Source of the DNA: Hsuehochloa calcarea
Lineage: Eukaryota; Streptophyta; Magnoliopsida; Poales; Poaceae
Assembly: GCA_036346395.1 (NCBI GenBank)
Contig: CM070609.1
Location: forward strand, 49,982,777 to 50,046,776
Length of the DNA stretch: 64,000 bases
Reading direction: 5' to 3'
Shown one piece after another: positions 11,768 through 24,285 of the stretch. The stretch's first letter is position 1; every line of letters begins with the position of its first letter. Made by a program: the position numbers and the translations under genes. A model generated the notes under the pieces. It saw only the letters and a program-made list of their open reading frames with translations, made no database searches and was not told the origin of the DNA.

Positions 11768-12515
11768 GTTGCGGCCCGGGTCGAACAAGAGGAGAATGCT
11801 AGGATGACAGCTATTCGCAATGATGCTCCTCAGAGCAAAGAACCTTACCGTAACATTCCAACTAAGTTGTCACGCAACACCCGCCAGAGGGGGAGACGCC
11901 GCCCCTCTGTTGGTGCAGGGACACATGCAAGTTTTTCAAATCCAAACAGCGGCTCAGCCTGGGCATGCGTTACTTGGGTTATGCGAACTACTCCTGTGAC
12001 TATCTCAATCGCCGTTGGGACACGAGCAACTATCGACAGCCGGTAAGGACCAGTTACAGTGTGTTCCCCTACTATTTCTTTTTCAAAGTACACACTAACA
12101 ACCTCTCCCATCTACCTGTAGTCCCTCGATCTGCTATGTGGCTACCGCAAGTGGATCAACCAGGATATCCACCCACATGACCAGCAGACTCAACTACGAG
12201 GAGGGATGTCAAATGGCCCACGAGATCCGGGAGGAGAAGCGCCGCAATGACGAGCACAACAAGCGCATCCGTCCGGAGGAGAAAGCTCGTCTCGAGGCGT
12301 GCAAGCGCAGGGAGCACAACGCTCGCGAGACGGAGTGCGAGAAAAATGGGAAATGGCGGCCGAAGCCAAGGAGGCCGGCGAGGAGTACAACGCCGAGTTC
12401 GGAAGGAAGGGCAAATGGCCACGGTCCACACAATAGGTCGAGCCATTCCGTAGTAGTCCCCATGCCTACCCACCATGTTTTTTACTATCCCCTAAAGGCA
12501 TGCATACTTACATAG
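11768..12515 (+). CDS. Unrecognised possible gene with a charged helix
   Basis: I do not recognise this. The sequence has gene-like composition downstream of the TATA-like site. A first open stretch (about 11768-12044) is followed by a GTAAGG at 12045, which could be a splice donor, and a CTGTAG at 12117-12122, which could be the acceptor. The open frame at 12138-12515 (125 codons from an internal ATG) then reads into a Lys/Arg/Glu-rich segment (residues about 24-70, for example REEKRRNDEHNKRIR) that would form a long charged helix. GC content is well above the neighbouring intergenic DNA. Several frames are open across this stretch because of composition, so the true frame is uncertain. It may be an accessory gene of the adjacent Mutator-like element. 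Confidence 0.3.
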
Positions 12516-14663
12516 TTCGGATACTTATGTCGCAGTGTACCATAGTGTAGAGAGGATGACTAAAGCAAATAGCCGAACCATCATGCCATATGACCACGTG
12601 TAATGTGCTTCTGTTTGAGAACTCTAATGTAGTTCTAATTCCGTGCCTCCGCTCATCCATCAAAGCAAGTCTATATTGCAAGTATGCATCTTCTAGTGGA
12701 ATCCCATAAAGAACCATTCGCACCAAAATCGAATCCTCCATGTCAGCATAGCTAAATGCAATTGTAATAATTACATGAAAAAGAGAGGTGGATCGAACAC
12801 AAGCACGTGAATGAAAAAACTAAATTAAAATTGCAGACTATAAGAGTATAAAGAACCAAATATATGTGCCAAATTGTATTGTGTAGTGCATGAAGAGTAT
12901 GAAACGAACCACAACATTTCTATCTACTGTTTTAGGGCATCTTCATAATCACAACGAGCGTTCTCAGCCCCTTCAATTGCATTTTGTAGAAGGTCCATAA
13001 AGTACTCTGCTTTAACTCCACCATAGGAATTTCGGTGATCGAACAAGTCCATAAAGTACAAATAAAATAAACAATTTCTATTTTATTGGATTAATTAAAA
13101 TCTTAATTACAAAATTCCCCTTTTTTTTATTTTGGCTTTTTAAAATTCCCCTTTTTTTTTAAAAAAAAAACAGAATTTTGCCAGGGGCAGGTGGCCTACC
13201 GCGCCCAGGGCCGGGGGTAGGTCACCTGCCACGCCTGGGAATGGGGGTAGGTGCACTGTTTAGGGGGTTAAATGTGCGAATTATGGCGAAAGGGGGCTAG
13301 TTTTGAAAATAAAGAAGATCAGGGGGTCCGAAATACAAAAAATTCCCAAAGATGTAGCAGCAATGATGTTTACCAGGTTCCTTTTTTCTTTGTTGAAGAG
13401 TCAAATTGATCAATGCAATATGTCTTGTTGTCTCTTTTTTTTTTTTGCAAGCTATAACTTCATCAATTCTGTTTTGATAATATGCTACCAGGTAACAACT
13501 TGGCTGCAATGGAAGCTATGATCTTCTTTTGGCCAAGTAACAGCTAGGTCCTTATCCAAGCAATGAAAGCTACTACACCACCTACCGGGGGAAGGGGCAG
13601 GGGCAGGGGCAGAGTCATACCAGCCGCACCAGGTAGCCCAACAATGATCACCAGAAGCAAAACAAGACTTGAGTGATTCAGAACTGTTGCAATTTAGTTT
13701 CTTTTGGCCCTGCTCAATTATGTATGAACTTGTCATGTGGTGTGTGCTTTTGGATTTAGTATGTGACCTGCTCACTTACACCTGTTGGATGTGTGCTTTC
13801 GGACTTGTTGTGAAACTCTGAATGCTTCCTGTGCCATTTGAAATGTCAACTGGGATCCAATGTTGGCAAAAAAGCAATGCTGGCAAAAAATTTCTGCTAC
13901 GGCAACTATGCTTGTTATGCTTGCTCAGGGCATGTTGCTGCAATGTTGGCAAAAAAAAAAACTAAATTCTCTTGATCTCATAAACATATTGCGGCATTCA
14001 ATTCAATGTCCAAACACACGCACATGGCACTGAAGGGATAAATGAAGAAGCACAATGGCACACAAGGAAATCACACTTCATTGCCTCACATGTCAAGACA
14101 GGGGCAAATTGGTCTTTTTATCGACTTACGGAGGGATGACGGTGATGGTACGGAAGGGATACATTTTGCAAACCGATGGCGTAGAGGAGATAGGGAGTTA
14201 TTTAGTGGTAAATCGTGGATTCAGACGTTATCGATGGTAAATAAGGAATTTTCTCAACAATTTATGAAAGTATAAGACTACACAGAAATGAAATGAAGGC
14301 AGATAAATAATTCTTGTGCATTATCCTTGCAATAGGAAAGCAAAAGGCGAAAGATAGCTTAGAGAAAATTTTCTAGGGTATGTACAGAGGGAGATAAATA
14401 ACACAAATCAACACATTAAACATAAAAATAGAGAACTCTGAGCTGTAGTCGGCAGTTGAAAACTTGATGCTCCTGTATCTTCTTATTATTTTCTTATACC
14501 TCTAGCCACATACCATCATTCAACGTGGTACCTCTCCATGTTCTAGTCAGGTCGGTATTCAATAGACAACCATCTAAATTACAGAGACATTTGAAGCAGC
14601 CCATAACATAAAAAGGTGTAGATTGCATATGGTCAGCTGAAACAAATGCCTATATTATTTACA
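12516..14663. other. Intergenic, no gene recognised
   Basis: A/T-rich DNA with homopolymers (T and A runs at 13120-13170 and 13433-13446). It includes a GC-rich block at 13186-13255 resembling the 10280-10800 repeats, a GGGGCA repeat at 13587-13612, and GTTGGCAAAAAA three times between 13862 and 13957. Open frames at 13297-13521 and 14042-14275 show no motif. Confidence 0.55.
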
Positions 14664-15033
14664 TGTAATACCCCGGCCCAAAACTAAGCCTACAATGTCA
14701 CCTATACCTTTTTTCACTTCCAAATTAAACCACATGTACTAATAATTCCAGTAACCAATGCATGGAATAAAACCCACAACGGGTTTGCCTTCAACAATCA
14801 TAACAATAAAAAAAATACAAAAATGATTAATTTTCACACGGCTTGGGACCTCGCGACCAAGAGCAATCGGGCCACGTGCCGTAGAACGCCAGAAAATATT
14901 GATTAGCAACAACACTAAATAAATAAACCACTACTAAATCAATCAAGTTCCAAACCACTAAGCTAAAGAAACCTATGTCTAGTAATCAACTCTAGATGAA
15001 AGCACCGAGTCTCCAGGTTTAATCATACTAACT
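14664..15033 (+). repeat. Outer gypsy-type LTR, segment 1
   Basis: Starts TGTAATACCCCGGCCC, a degenerate form of the TGTAACACCCC start of grass gypsy LTRs. It is broken at 15033 by the copia solo LTR. The flanking repeats TAACT (15029-15033) and TAACA (26855-26859) show where it resumes. The class is inferred from its ends and composition; no coding region is attached. Confidence 0.55.
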
Positions 15034-15722
15034 TGTGGATATCATGGGGATATGCTCCAGATCTTAGGATGATGTGACAATTTGCAATGGCGTTAATGGT
15101 TTGTCGTTTCACGTGTTTTCGGCAAAGAAACAGAATCGTTAGTCTCAATGGCTCGATCGTTGCCGGCGGCGGTCGACCGTCCCAGATCGGTCTGACCGGC
15201 CCTAGCGGCGGTCGGACCGGCAATGTCAGAAAGTGCTGAATTAAGCAGGGCCAAAAATAGAGGTAGCAGGCAAGAGAGGGGATTATATTGCACTTAGTCT
15301 CATAATTTTTGGATTCTCCAGTCAAAATTTCTATTGGTTTGAAATTTCCAGTAAGTTTCAGTTTTCAGAGGTTGAAAATCGGCTAAGTCTTTACTAGCGG
15401 TCTGACCGGCCAATAGGTTGTCACTTGGGTCGTCGCCCGTCGTGGCGGCAATATTCGGTTGTTAGATCAAAGTCATGAGTTTCAGGGCATATATGTTGCA
15501 TGATGCATGTTTTGACTAACATGGGTCAAGTTGTGAAGAACTTATTCCCAAATTCGGTTTGCTTGTCTATTGTTGTGCAGGCTGCTTGGTGATCAACGAC
15601 GGTCAATGGCGAGGATGATTGGGACTAGGCTTGGAGAGCTGAGGTCCAGAACGATCGACGATGCCGGGTAAGGTCAATGTACTCAAGCGTGGTGCAAGAT
15701 GGACAAGGTGACCTATTAGCTA
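15034..15722 (+). mobile_element. Copia solo LTR, left part
   Basis: Starts TGTGGATATCATGGGGATAT and follows the LTR at 50563 block by block: GACGATGCCGGGTAAGGTCA-type sequence near 15656 and the GTGGTGCAAGATGGACAAG block near 15691. A CACTA element interrupts it at 15723 and it continues from 25828. The flanks TAACT and TAACA differ at one base, consistent with an ageing 5-bp duplication. No internal copia sequence is present, so it is a solo LTR of about 1.7 kb once the CACTA element is discounted. Confidence 0.8.
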
Positions 15723-15739
15723 CACTACTACAAAACATG

Positions 15740-16110
15740 CTATACTAGACACCCCATCACGCATTTCGCCTTCCTTTGGAACCGCTCATGATAATTATCC
15801 TGCACGGTTCTTCGTTAACCGCTCATGCTATATAGTATCACGCACGGTTCTTTACACGAACCGTCAGGATATTTCCGCGCGTTCGTCGTAATGAACCGCT
15901 CGTGATCTTTTTCATCACGCACGGTTCGTATACGAACCGCCTGCGTGATAATATTTAGAATCACGCACGGTTCGTTATACGCAACCATCCGTGAAGTAAC
16001 GAACCGCTCAGGATACAAGTTTATCACGCACGGTTCTTTAAAAGAACCGCTCAGGATACGGGGCTATCACGCAGCGGTTATTTAAAAGAACCATGCGTGA
16101 TATATCAAGA
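15740..16110. repeat. CACTA left subterminal palindrome array
   Basis: Repeated units of the form ATCACGCACGGTTC, 4-14 bp, GAACCGCTC(A/G)(T/G)GAT. Examples are at about 15835-15905, 15915-15965, 16022-16060 and 16065-16100. In CACTA elements such subterminal repeats are binding sites for the element's own TNPA-type protein; that role here is inferred from the family. Confidence 0.85.
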
Positions 16111-16539
16111 TTATAAGTAGGCGCCGGCGGTCCCCATTTCTATTAAATCCATTTGAACCGCCGCCACCTCCTGCTGCTGCGTCACGCCGAGGCCCCATTT
16201 CTATTAATTCCATTTGAACCGCCGCCACCCTCCCGCCGCCTGCGTCCTCCCCATTTTGAGTTGTTACCCTACCTCCTCCTCTTCCATTTTGAGTCGTTAC
16301 CCGCCTCCTCCTCCCCGCCCATTGCGGCACACTGATCCGCTGCCTCCTCCCACATTGCGCCACTTTGGAGAGAAGGGTAACGATCGACCAGAACCCTTTA
16401 TATTTGCTATAGAATACTCACTAATGTGTTTGGTCATTATAAAGGGTACTTATGTTTATTAATATATAATTTACCACTAATTAATTTGTTACGTATGCGA
16501 TACGTGTAGATGGACCAAACTAGATGTACATTGAGAACC
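16111..16539. other. CACTA leader region, GC-rich then A/T-rich
   Basis: A CCGCC/CCTCC-rich stretch (16140-16350), similar in type to 20480-20780, is followed by A/T-rich sequence. It probably corresponds to the promoter and untranslated leader of the transposase region. The open frames here are a product of the repeat composition. Confidence 0.4.
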
Positions 16540-19500
16540 GTGTGAGTGAAGAGTATATTAATGGCGTGTTTGCTTTTAGAAGAGCCACGAAAGGTGATAT
16601 GTTGAAGAAGGGATAAAATATATGTCTCGTCCATGCATTGATTATGTAATATGAAAATATTTAACAACCCGCGAGATCGAAGCTCACTTAATACTGAAGA
16701 GGTTTCAAAAAGGATATACATGTTGGAGCAACACGGTGAAGAGCAGATTATACCTAAGTCAAGAATGACGACATCGCCGAGGAAGTCAACGATATGCGTG
16801 GTATGGAATGTGCTTTTGATGAGGATAGATCGCATGATGACAATCTGGATCGGATGCTACGCGATGCGTAAGGAACTACGGTGAGAGAGAGTTTTGTAAA
16901 TTCGAGGGCTTAATGGAGGACTCGGGAAACCTTTGTTCCTCGGCCGCAAGCCGGAATACACAAGGTTGTCAACCGTGCTTGAACCGCTGAAATTGAAGGC
17001 AAGCAATGGTTGGCCCGACAAGAGTTTTACGGCGTTGTTAGGTCTCTTAGTCGACATCCTTCCGAGGAAAACGTGTTGCCCAGCACGACCTACCAAGCTA
17101 AGAAGGTTCTTTGTCCATTGGGAATGGAAGTAGAAAGAATACATACATGTCCGAACGATTGTATCCTCTACCGTAAAGAGTATGCAGACATGCATGCATG
17201 TCCCTGTGCAGAGCATCCCGATACAAGCGGAAGAATATCGCTAAGGTGAAGCAAGGACCTCCTCGCTAAGATGTTGTGGTATCTCACTGTGATCCCACGC
17301 TTGAAGCGCTTATTTGCGAACCGAAGGAGGCAAGATTGATGCGTTGGCACTCGGAGGAGCGTAAGAAAGATGGGAAGCTCGGACACCTGCGATTCTCGCC
17401 GATGGAGAAACTTCGATCGAGTCAAGAGTTCGGTGCGGAACCGAGGAACATAAGGTTAGGGTTGAGTACGGACGGAATGAATCCTTTCGGTAACATGAGC
17501 AGCCGACATAGCACCTAGCCCGTGAATCTATGTATGTACAACCTTCCTCCTTGGCTGTGTATGAAGCGGAAATACATTTTGATGACACTACTTATTCAAG
17601 GGCCGAAGCAACCTGGGAACGATATTGATGTGTACCTAGCACCATTGCTGGAAGATCTTGTGACACTTTGGAACGAAGGGGTACAAGTATGGGACGCGTA
17701 CAAACGAGAGAACTTCACTTTACGCGCCATGTTATTCTGCACCATCAATGATTTTCCTGCCCTTGGTAACCTCGTCGGGTTGATACAAAAGGAGCCAAAG
17801 CTTCGTCGACCGCATAGATGGTACCGAGAGTGTATGGTCAACAACTCACGCAAAATCGTATATGCGTCACCGTAGGTTCCTTCCGTGATTCACCCATACC
17901 GCAAGATGAAGAAATAATTCGACGGAAATAAGGAGGACGGTTCGGCTCAAGGGATTCTAGAGGAAAGAGGTCTATGATATGGTTAAGGATATCGATGTTG
18001 TGCTTGGAAAGGGAGGTAAATTAAGGACCCCTCAGAAAAATATCTGGAAGAAGCGGTCAATTTTTTGGGACTTGCCTTATTGGGAGCACTTAGAAGTTCG
18101 ACACTGCATCGACGTCATGCACGTGGAGAAGAATGTATGTGATAGCTTGATTGGCCTCTTACTGAACATTACTCGCAAAACAAAAGACGGCGTTGACGCA
18201 CGGCGTGACTTGGTTGATATGAACATAAGATCCGAGTTAGCACCGAAAGAGACTGATAAAGGACGAACGTACCTTCCCCCAGCTTGCTACACTTTGTCCA
18301 AGGCCGAGAGAAATGAAGCGTGTCAAAGTTTGCATGGTGTGAAAGTTCCGTCGGTTACTTCGCCAATATTAAGAAACTTGTTTCCATGAAAGATTTGAAA
18401 TTAATTGGTATGAAGTCTCATGATTGTCATGTGCTGATGACACAGATGCTTCCTGTTGCAATTAGGAGTATCTTGCCAAACAAGGTCCGAGTGGCAATCT
18501 TTAGGTCGTGTTATTTCTTTAACTCAATTGCTCGTAAGGTCATCGATCCCGGGACTCGACGCTCAGTAGTCGAGGTGGTGACGACTCTATATCATCTTGA
18601 GATGTATTTCCCTCCGTCATTTTTTGATATCATGGTCCATCTCATTGTTCACCTTGTGAAAGAGATAAAGATATGCGCCCTGTGTTCCTACGCCATTTGT
18701 ACCTTTCGAGAGATACATGGGAATTTCAAGTCCTACGACGGAATCGATCTCTACGAGGGCGTATCATCGAAGGTTATGCAACCGAAGAGGTCATTGAGTT
18801 CTGCGTGGACTACATGGCTCGTGGAACCGATAGGCGTGCCTCTATCTCGTTCACGAGGAGACGGAGGGTATCGGACCATCGGGAGGAAAGCAATCACTCC
18901 CAATCTAGATACATACGCGTGCAGCCCATTTCACGGTCTTGCAACACATGACCCAAGTGTCCCCGCACGTCGACGAGCACGAGACATGTTACGCCAATGT
19001 AATCTAGACCGGCCGGAGGTTTGGATAACGAGAGAGCACAACCGCTCGGCTCAACGAATGGTTAAAGATGCGATTCACGGGAGGGCATCAAGTGATAAAC
19101 GCCGCTATGGTTGGCCAAAGGACCAAAATTTACAATTGTGACATGGCAAGGATACGACATAAATGGGTACACGTTTTATACGGTAGCTCAGGATATGAAG
19201 AGCATGACCCGAGCAGCGGTGTCCGCATAGATGCATTTCACGAGGGTTCAATATCGCGGGGCACGCGTTGAACTCGTACTATGGGTTCGTAGAGGAGATT
19301 TGGGAGCTTGACTATGTACTTTTCAAGATCCCCTGCTTCGATGTCTTTGGGTTAAACTTCCGCAGGCGTGAAGGTCGACAAGCACGGTGTCACTCTTTGT
19401 GGACCTCAAATGTGTCTGATACAAGGACGAACCATTCGTACTCGCTAAGCAAGTTGTTCAAGTTTTTTATGCAACGGACCTAGCAAATAAGAACCGCCAC

Positions 19501-19680
19501 GTAGTTCTTCATGGGAAAAGAAGGATTGTCGGAGTTGAGAATGTCGTGGATGAGGAAGAGTACAATCAATTTGACGAGTTGCCTCTTTCGAGAGCGTGAT
19601 CGATCGTGGAAGAACCCGGTGAGGAAGCTAGCTATATGCGTCGATCATCATGAAGGCGTATTTCAATTAAGCATGTATAT
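16540..19680 (+). pseudogene. CACTA TNP2-type transposase remnant
   Basis: The catalytic protein of CACTA transposons would cut element DNA in the nucleus. Recognisable blocks in order are: an acidic N-terminal region then KPEYTRLSTVLEPLKLKASN (16951-17010); the zinc-ribbon-like HTCPNDCILYRKEYA (17143-17190); HCIDVMHVEKNVCDSLIGLL (18099-18160), a hallmark of the TNP2 core, with DLPYWEHLEVRH just before it; the following domain with PNKVRVAIFRSC (18477) and LEMYFPPSFFDIMVHLIVHL (18597-18655), family DUF4218; and a C-terminal DUF4216-like end with VGVENVVDEEEYNQF-type coding near 19529-19575. The length suits the family, but reading needs many frame changes (for example after 17210, 18390 and 18670), so no intact enzyme is encoded. 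Confidence 0.88.
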
Positions 19681-19768
19681 ATTCCATTGTAATTAATTTG
19701 ATGTTAACATGGAAACGCGCCACGTATTATGGGCCAAGCTAAATCGGTCAATTTGCCTCGATTGGCCG

Positions 19769-20150
19769 TGTGAGACCCGGTTTATCGACTTGTAATGCAA
19801 AAGATATATATGAGAATATTAAACACCTCATCTGGAGCTATGATACAGTGAATCAAGCACCTCATGAGATGAACAACCCAATTGGATTCATCTCATTTCG
19901 AGCTATGATGCACTTTGTACAATTTTTTAAAGCCTTGAAATGAGCAAAAGTAAAATACATAAGTAAAATTTTCACATTTAGTTCATTAATTAATAGAGGA
20001 ATCCAACAAAATTGGATTCACTCAAAAATAGTTTACATCGAAAAAGTTATGCATTTTTGAATTTAATTGCATTTTTCAGTTAACAAATAATCCTTCTCGG
20101 GAAAATCCAAAATTAAATCGACGTGGATGAACTTGGATCGTTGATCTAGC
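19769..20150 (+). repeat. Gypsy LTR fragment inside the CACTA element
   Basis: Starts TGTGAGACCCGGTTTATCGA, matching the start of the LTR at 28026. From about 20060 it matches the middle of that LTR (AGTTAACAAATAATCC at 20078 and 30156; ACGTGGATGAACTTGGA at 20120 and 30195). The intervening roughly 1.8 kb is missing. Whether it arrived by insertion or was captured when the element formed is unclear. Confidence 0.65.
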
Positions 20151-20465
20151 GATGGACGGTTCAGATATCACAGACGGTTCTATAACAGAACCGTTTGTGA
20201 TACTTAATATCACAGACGGTTCTATTAATGAACCCTCTGTGATATCAACATATCACAGACGGTTCCGTTATGGAACCGTCTGTGATATTAAAATTAGGGT
20301 TTCCCTTTCTAAGTTATCACGACGGTTCCATAATAGAACCGCTGCGTGATAGTTAACATCGCTGACGGTTCTATTATGGAATCGCTCGTGATGTATTATC
20401 ACGACGGTTCTATCATAGAACCGCTCGTGATATCCATGTATATAAGTCTGTTCTATCATCGAACG
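20150..20465. repeat. Internal CACTA-type palindrome array
   Basis: At least six palindromic units built on ATCACAGACGGTTC, 4-10 bp, GAACCGT(C/T)TGTGAT, for example 20168-20200, 20208-20244, 20251-20288 and 20317-20350. The form is that of the terminal arrays, but it lies mid-element, 5.4 kb from the nearest end. A GC-rich CCGCCTCC tract follows, repeating the order seen at the left end. Confidence 0.85.
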
Positions 20466-20790
20466 GTTGTGCACACTCTGCTTTTTTCACCCTTCTCTGC
20501 CGTGAGGGTTTACCAGGGCCGCCTCCCTTAGTCCCCGCCTCCGACCAGCGCCACCTCCCTTCGTCCCGCCTCGACCGCGCCGCCTCTTCGTCCCGCCTCC
20601 GACCAGCGCCGCCTCTTCGTCCCGCCTCAGGACCAGCGCCGCCTCGCCTGCGTGCCGAGCACCGGTGAGTTTCCCAGCGCCGCCTCCCTTCTCTGCCGTG
20701 AGGGTTTACCAGGGCCGCCTCCCTTCGTCCCCGCCTCCGACCAGCGCCGCCTCCCTTCGTCCCTGCCGTGAGGGTCCATGCAATAGATGC
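20466..20790. repeat. GC-rich CGCCTCC tandem tract
   Basis: Imperfect repeats of GCCGCCTCCCTTCGTCCC and CCGACCAGCGCCGCCTC. The stretch CTTCTCTGCCGTGAGGGTTT occurs at about 20492 and again near 20690. It follows the internal palindrome array, as a similar tract follows the left terminal array. No coding sequence is recognised. Confidence 0.6.
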
Positions 20791-21955
20791 TTCGATTGTT
20801 CATTCACAATAATTTTCTCTATTTTTTCCTCATAACATAAATTAAGTATGAATTTACATTTTACATGGCAATTAATGACTCTGAGGTAGTGTCTCTACAA
20901 GAGTTTTGAGAACTTTTAATATTAATTTGATACTCGAACTAGAGTAACTGATATTAGTAGTACTTATTTACCGGAGTAGTTTGTACTACTAAATACATCT
21001 TATTGATAAAATGTCATTATCTTACAACGCTGTTTGCTGCCTCGGGTACCAATACCACCTGAGCATAGACCTCATCAGTCTCCTGCTATACCTGTAAGGA
21101 CGAAGGAAAAAAAACAGTTTGTCAAAACTAGTAGAAACAGTCTCCTGCTATACCTGTAAGGCATGCGACTGCAGGCGGTCTGTTTCATTGAAGCATCCAC
21201 CTAAATCACAAGAAGCAGCAGACAGCAGTACTTCAAATCAATTTCTGAAAGTGATAGAGCTCTGTTCAAAAAGCAAAAGAGGCAGAAAATTTAGAGTTTT
21301 GGCTCATTTAGCACGTTTTTAAACGTGAAATAGCAAACTTTTTGGGGTGATTTTTTTTTGTTTCCTTCCCATTCCCTGATTATGCAACTTGCTACTCCAT
21401 AATGCTTATCATCATGCTATGGGAATGGGTGACATTAGGAAAAGAAGACTCCGATGGAAATGACTATGATGTATGGCTCGGTACTGTTGAATATGCTTAT
21501 TATCATCACTGCAGCAACTAAATAAGGCCAGATTATATTAGAATCAGAAAGTATATATGCGTGTACATTAGATTTAGGAGCAGCTAAAAACGTTGTTATA
21601 TATGGGAGTCATGCGTAGCCTTAGACGCAAATACAGCTTGCCTGATTGTTCATGGATTGGGGACCTGCAAATTGTGATCGGAATAGCTAGCTCCCATAGG
21701 GGTGGTCCACAGGGTTTATAACTACCATCTTACTACTACGGGGCGTTTACCTAGCCAACACTTAGATCCAACTCTACCCAAACTTTTTTAGTTCACCCCA
21801 ACATGATCTCTCTTGTAGTTATTAAGAAAAATCTCTCTTGTAGTTGTCAGTTCTTGATCAACATTTTACTATGTTTTCTTAATAAACATCAGTACAGTCT
21901 AGTTGGTAGCGTGGTTGTGTTTTCTTAATTAATTTTCGCATCTGAAACTTGAGGT
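20791..21955. other. CACTA internal sequence without a recognised gene
   Basis: A/T-rich. AACAGTCTCCTGCTATACCTGTAAGG-like text occurs near 21078 and 21137, a short local repeat. The open frame at 21119-21322 has no recognisable motif. It may be intron or spacer between the two transposon genes. Confidence 0.4.
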
Positions 21956-22185
21956 ATAGTGCCGAATGATGAAAACCTATGGAAGTAAGACGGTGCCGAT
22001 TTACTAGGTTGGCCTAGGTATCATGGGTATCCGGTGTCGACTAACTGGTTAGCCTAGGTGACTTGAAAAACCAAGATGCCGGTTAACCTAGGTTGGTGTG
22101 GGTAGTCTCGATACTTAGGGTGCCGACTAATCTGGGTAAACCTGGGAACCGTGATGATTCTTATGGTACATTGACGTCAATTTAT
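21956..22185 (+). repeat. Second gypsy LTR fragment in the CACTA element
   Basis: Matches the LTR at the window's right edge: GCCGAATGATGAAAACCTA at 21961 and 63880, then AGGTGACTTGAAAA(A/G)CCAAGATG at 22050 and 63978. Neither LTR end is present, so it is a fragment. Confidence 0.7.
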
Positions 22186-22305
22186 TTTATTTTACTCTGA
22201 GATGGCCAACGTTGATTATGTTTGTTTATATTTTTGTGCAATTTCCATATATTATATACTATGTAATAATTGCGCACGTAACTTATATAGATAACAAGTG
22301 GCGAG

Positions 22306-24120
22306 ATGGCAGAGGCACCGTCTTCGCCCCGTCATCGACGCCGCTAAATGCGTCTGGATCTCCGATCAAGGTGAGTACGCAGCGAGAAGGCGGAGGAATA
22401 TCAAATTGCCATCGGGCCGCATGGCGATCACGGAGGTCGGTGGCGTCGGGATCCCGCCGAGTCCCAAGAAAGCGGTGCGAGATTCGGACCGTTTGCGGGG
22501 TACTTGCAAGGGCAGGTCCCCATCACCCCCAACTCGGAAGTCTCGGACGGATGTACAGAGAGACCGGTTGTGGTGAACTTTGTCTCGTTCACTTTCCACA
22601 GGCGAGACCGAGCACGTGTGCGATGCGCACGCGCCGCTTTGGCGATGTCCCACGCGTGGAGGACCTTCAAGAGCACGCTTGTCACGCGAAGACGTGAACA
22701 CGGGTCGGACGCCCTTCACGGCGTATCAATTTTTGTCGCGGGATACATGGGGCGCCTTCATGCGAGATGAAGGCGACGGCTGAATTTCAGAGCAAAGTGC
22801 GCGCATGAGCTATCCAGCACAAAACACTCACCCCCACAAACTCGGCACTGGCCCTGGTACGCTGGTAAAGCCACGCGATGGCGGCGGAGGATGAGACCGC
22901 TGCACGACCGTTTGCTATGATCTCGGACGAGCGCCGATCTCGTTAAGAGCAAGGGCATCACCACGTCTTGGGCAACATCTCTTTGACAAACCAGTGAGAC
23001 GAGGCGGTGTCTCAACGTCTCGTAAATTTCCGAACCACTTAATTGTTAATAAGTCCATAACTTCATGGTGTCTACAATAACATGATGTTCTCTTGCAGAA
23101 GCATTGACTTTCGCATGTTCCCAAGGTTCCTTCAAGTAGGCAGGAGAAGGATGTACCGCTCTGACCACGGGAAACAAGGAGCACCCGGTCGCACGCGAGG
23201 AGTTGGGGTTTACGTACCTTGGAGGATGGATTCCCACACAACTCCGACACGTATAGGAGTAGGAAGAGATCCAAGGACCAAAGACGACGCCGGTTGGAAC
23301 ATGTGATTATTGCACAATTTCAAGAACAAATAACAAACTTGCGTAACCAAGTAAATCAACTCATGCAGCGCAAGCCGCCTCGTTAATTTGGGAGCAAGTC
23401 CCGCCGACATCGGAGTAGGCGTCGCGTCCACACATAATCTCGACATGACGACGTGCAATTACCGATCGACGGCATCGAGGTAATGTACATCTCTCGAGTG
23501 CTCCAAAGATAGACCTATAGGACGCCTTAGCTAATTGTATGCGCTTTTGTAGGAGCCGGCGCCGCAAGCTCCAAGTGAGGATAGTAGGGTCGATTCCTAT
23601 TGAGGTCGGGCGGGTATGGTGTATCCATACCAGAAGGGAAGAGGCGATCGACGGTGCCGGTGGCGCAGGTTACGCCCGAGTGCGGTGGACATGGTCCATG
23701 ACAATTTCATGGCCATCCGCTAGAGATTCCCGAACGAAGAAATCGAACACTAGGGATGCCACGCACACTTTTATCCAATGGCCCAAGAAGGACATCGACT
23801 TTGGACCCTTCGTGACGCTGATATCGAGGACCTCGCCTCTCCAATAGGACCCTCGATGAGTCGCCTCAACCAAAGCTTCGAATGCCGCCACATCGCTTCC
23901 GTCGAGAAGACGACAAAGGACAAGAAAAGCGTGTCACCATATCGGTCCTCGAGGCGCCACACGGAAGACGCCCTCACCGCCTCGTTAAGGAGAAATCAAA
24001 TCGAAGAACATTAAGGTACCTCCCAACCCGTCAAATACTCACTCGGAAGTCCGTTGGTCTCCGGCGCAGAACTAAAGAGCTCAGGAGTAGCTTGTCAAGC
24101 TTTGCATGATTGGTACTTGC
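22306..24120 (+). pseudogene. En/Spm TNP1/TNPA-like protein remnant
   Basis: This looks like the second protein of plant CACTA elements, which binds the subterminal repeats. Visible blocks are YAARRRRNIKLPSGRMAITE (22376-22436), VPITPNSEVS (22519), AWRTFKSTLV (22658) followed in other frames by TGRTPFTAYQFLSRDTWGAF (22705-22757), PWRMDSH (23220), and a polar helix QFQEQITNLRNQVNQLMQRK (23319-23375) that suggests a coiled coil. This order is that of the plant transposase Ptta/En/Spm family (Transposase_24 type). Coding parts are spread over all three frames with probable introns near 23000-23090, so it is broken. A bridging segment (23690-23860, with PKKDIDFGPF) leads to the protease-like part. 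Confidence 0.6.
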
Positions 24121-24285
24121 GCAAGACCGGAGCGAAGGGGTGTCATACTGGAATCACCGTCACATACGGAGGGAGCATTTTCTCCATGAGCACAGCCACT
24201 TCGTCGTGGGCTTGAAGACTTATTTGACTTATACAACCTAAGCGCCTCGGCGCTCACTTCTACGATCTTTGCCGAAAGCGTAAGT

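Noticed and set aside
12156..12476. Minus-strand frames of 79-106 residues
   Set aside because: All frames are open in this GC-rich stretch; the Arg-rich translations reflect composition of the plus-strand charged segment.
15740..16110. Evenly spaced palindromic repeats that might suggest a CRISPR-like array
   Set aside because: Spacing is irregular, units are palindromes with short loops, and they lie just inside a CACTA terminus, so they are subterminal transposon repeats.
22212..22783. Overlapping frames on both strands in the GC-rich CACTA region
   Set aside because: Only the frames that follow the En/Spm-type block order were kept; the rest are shadows.
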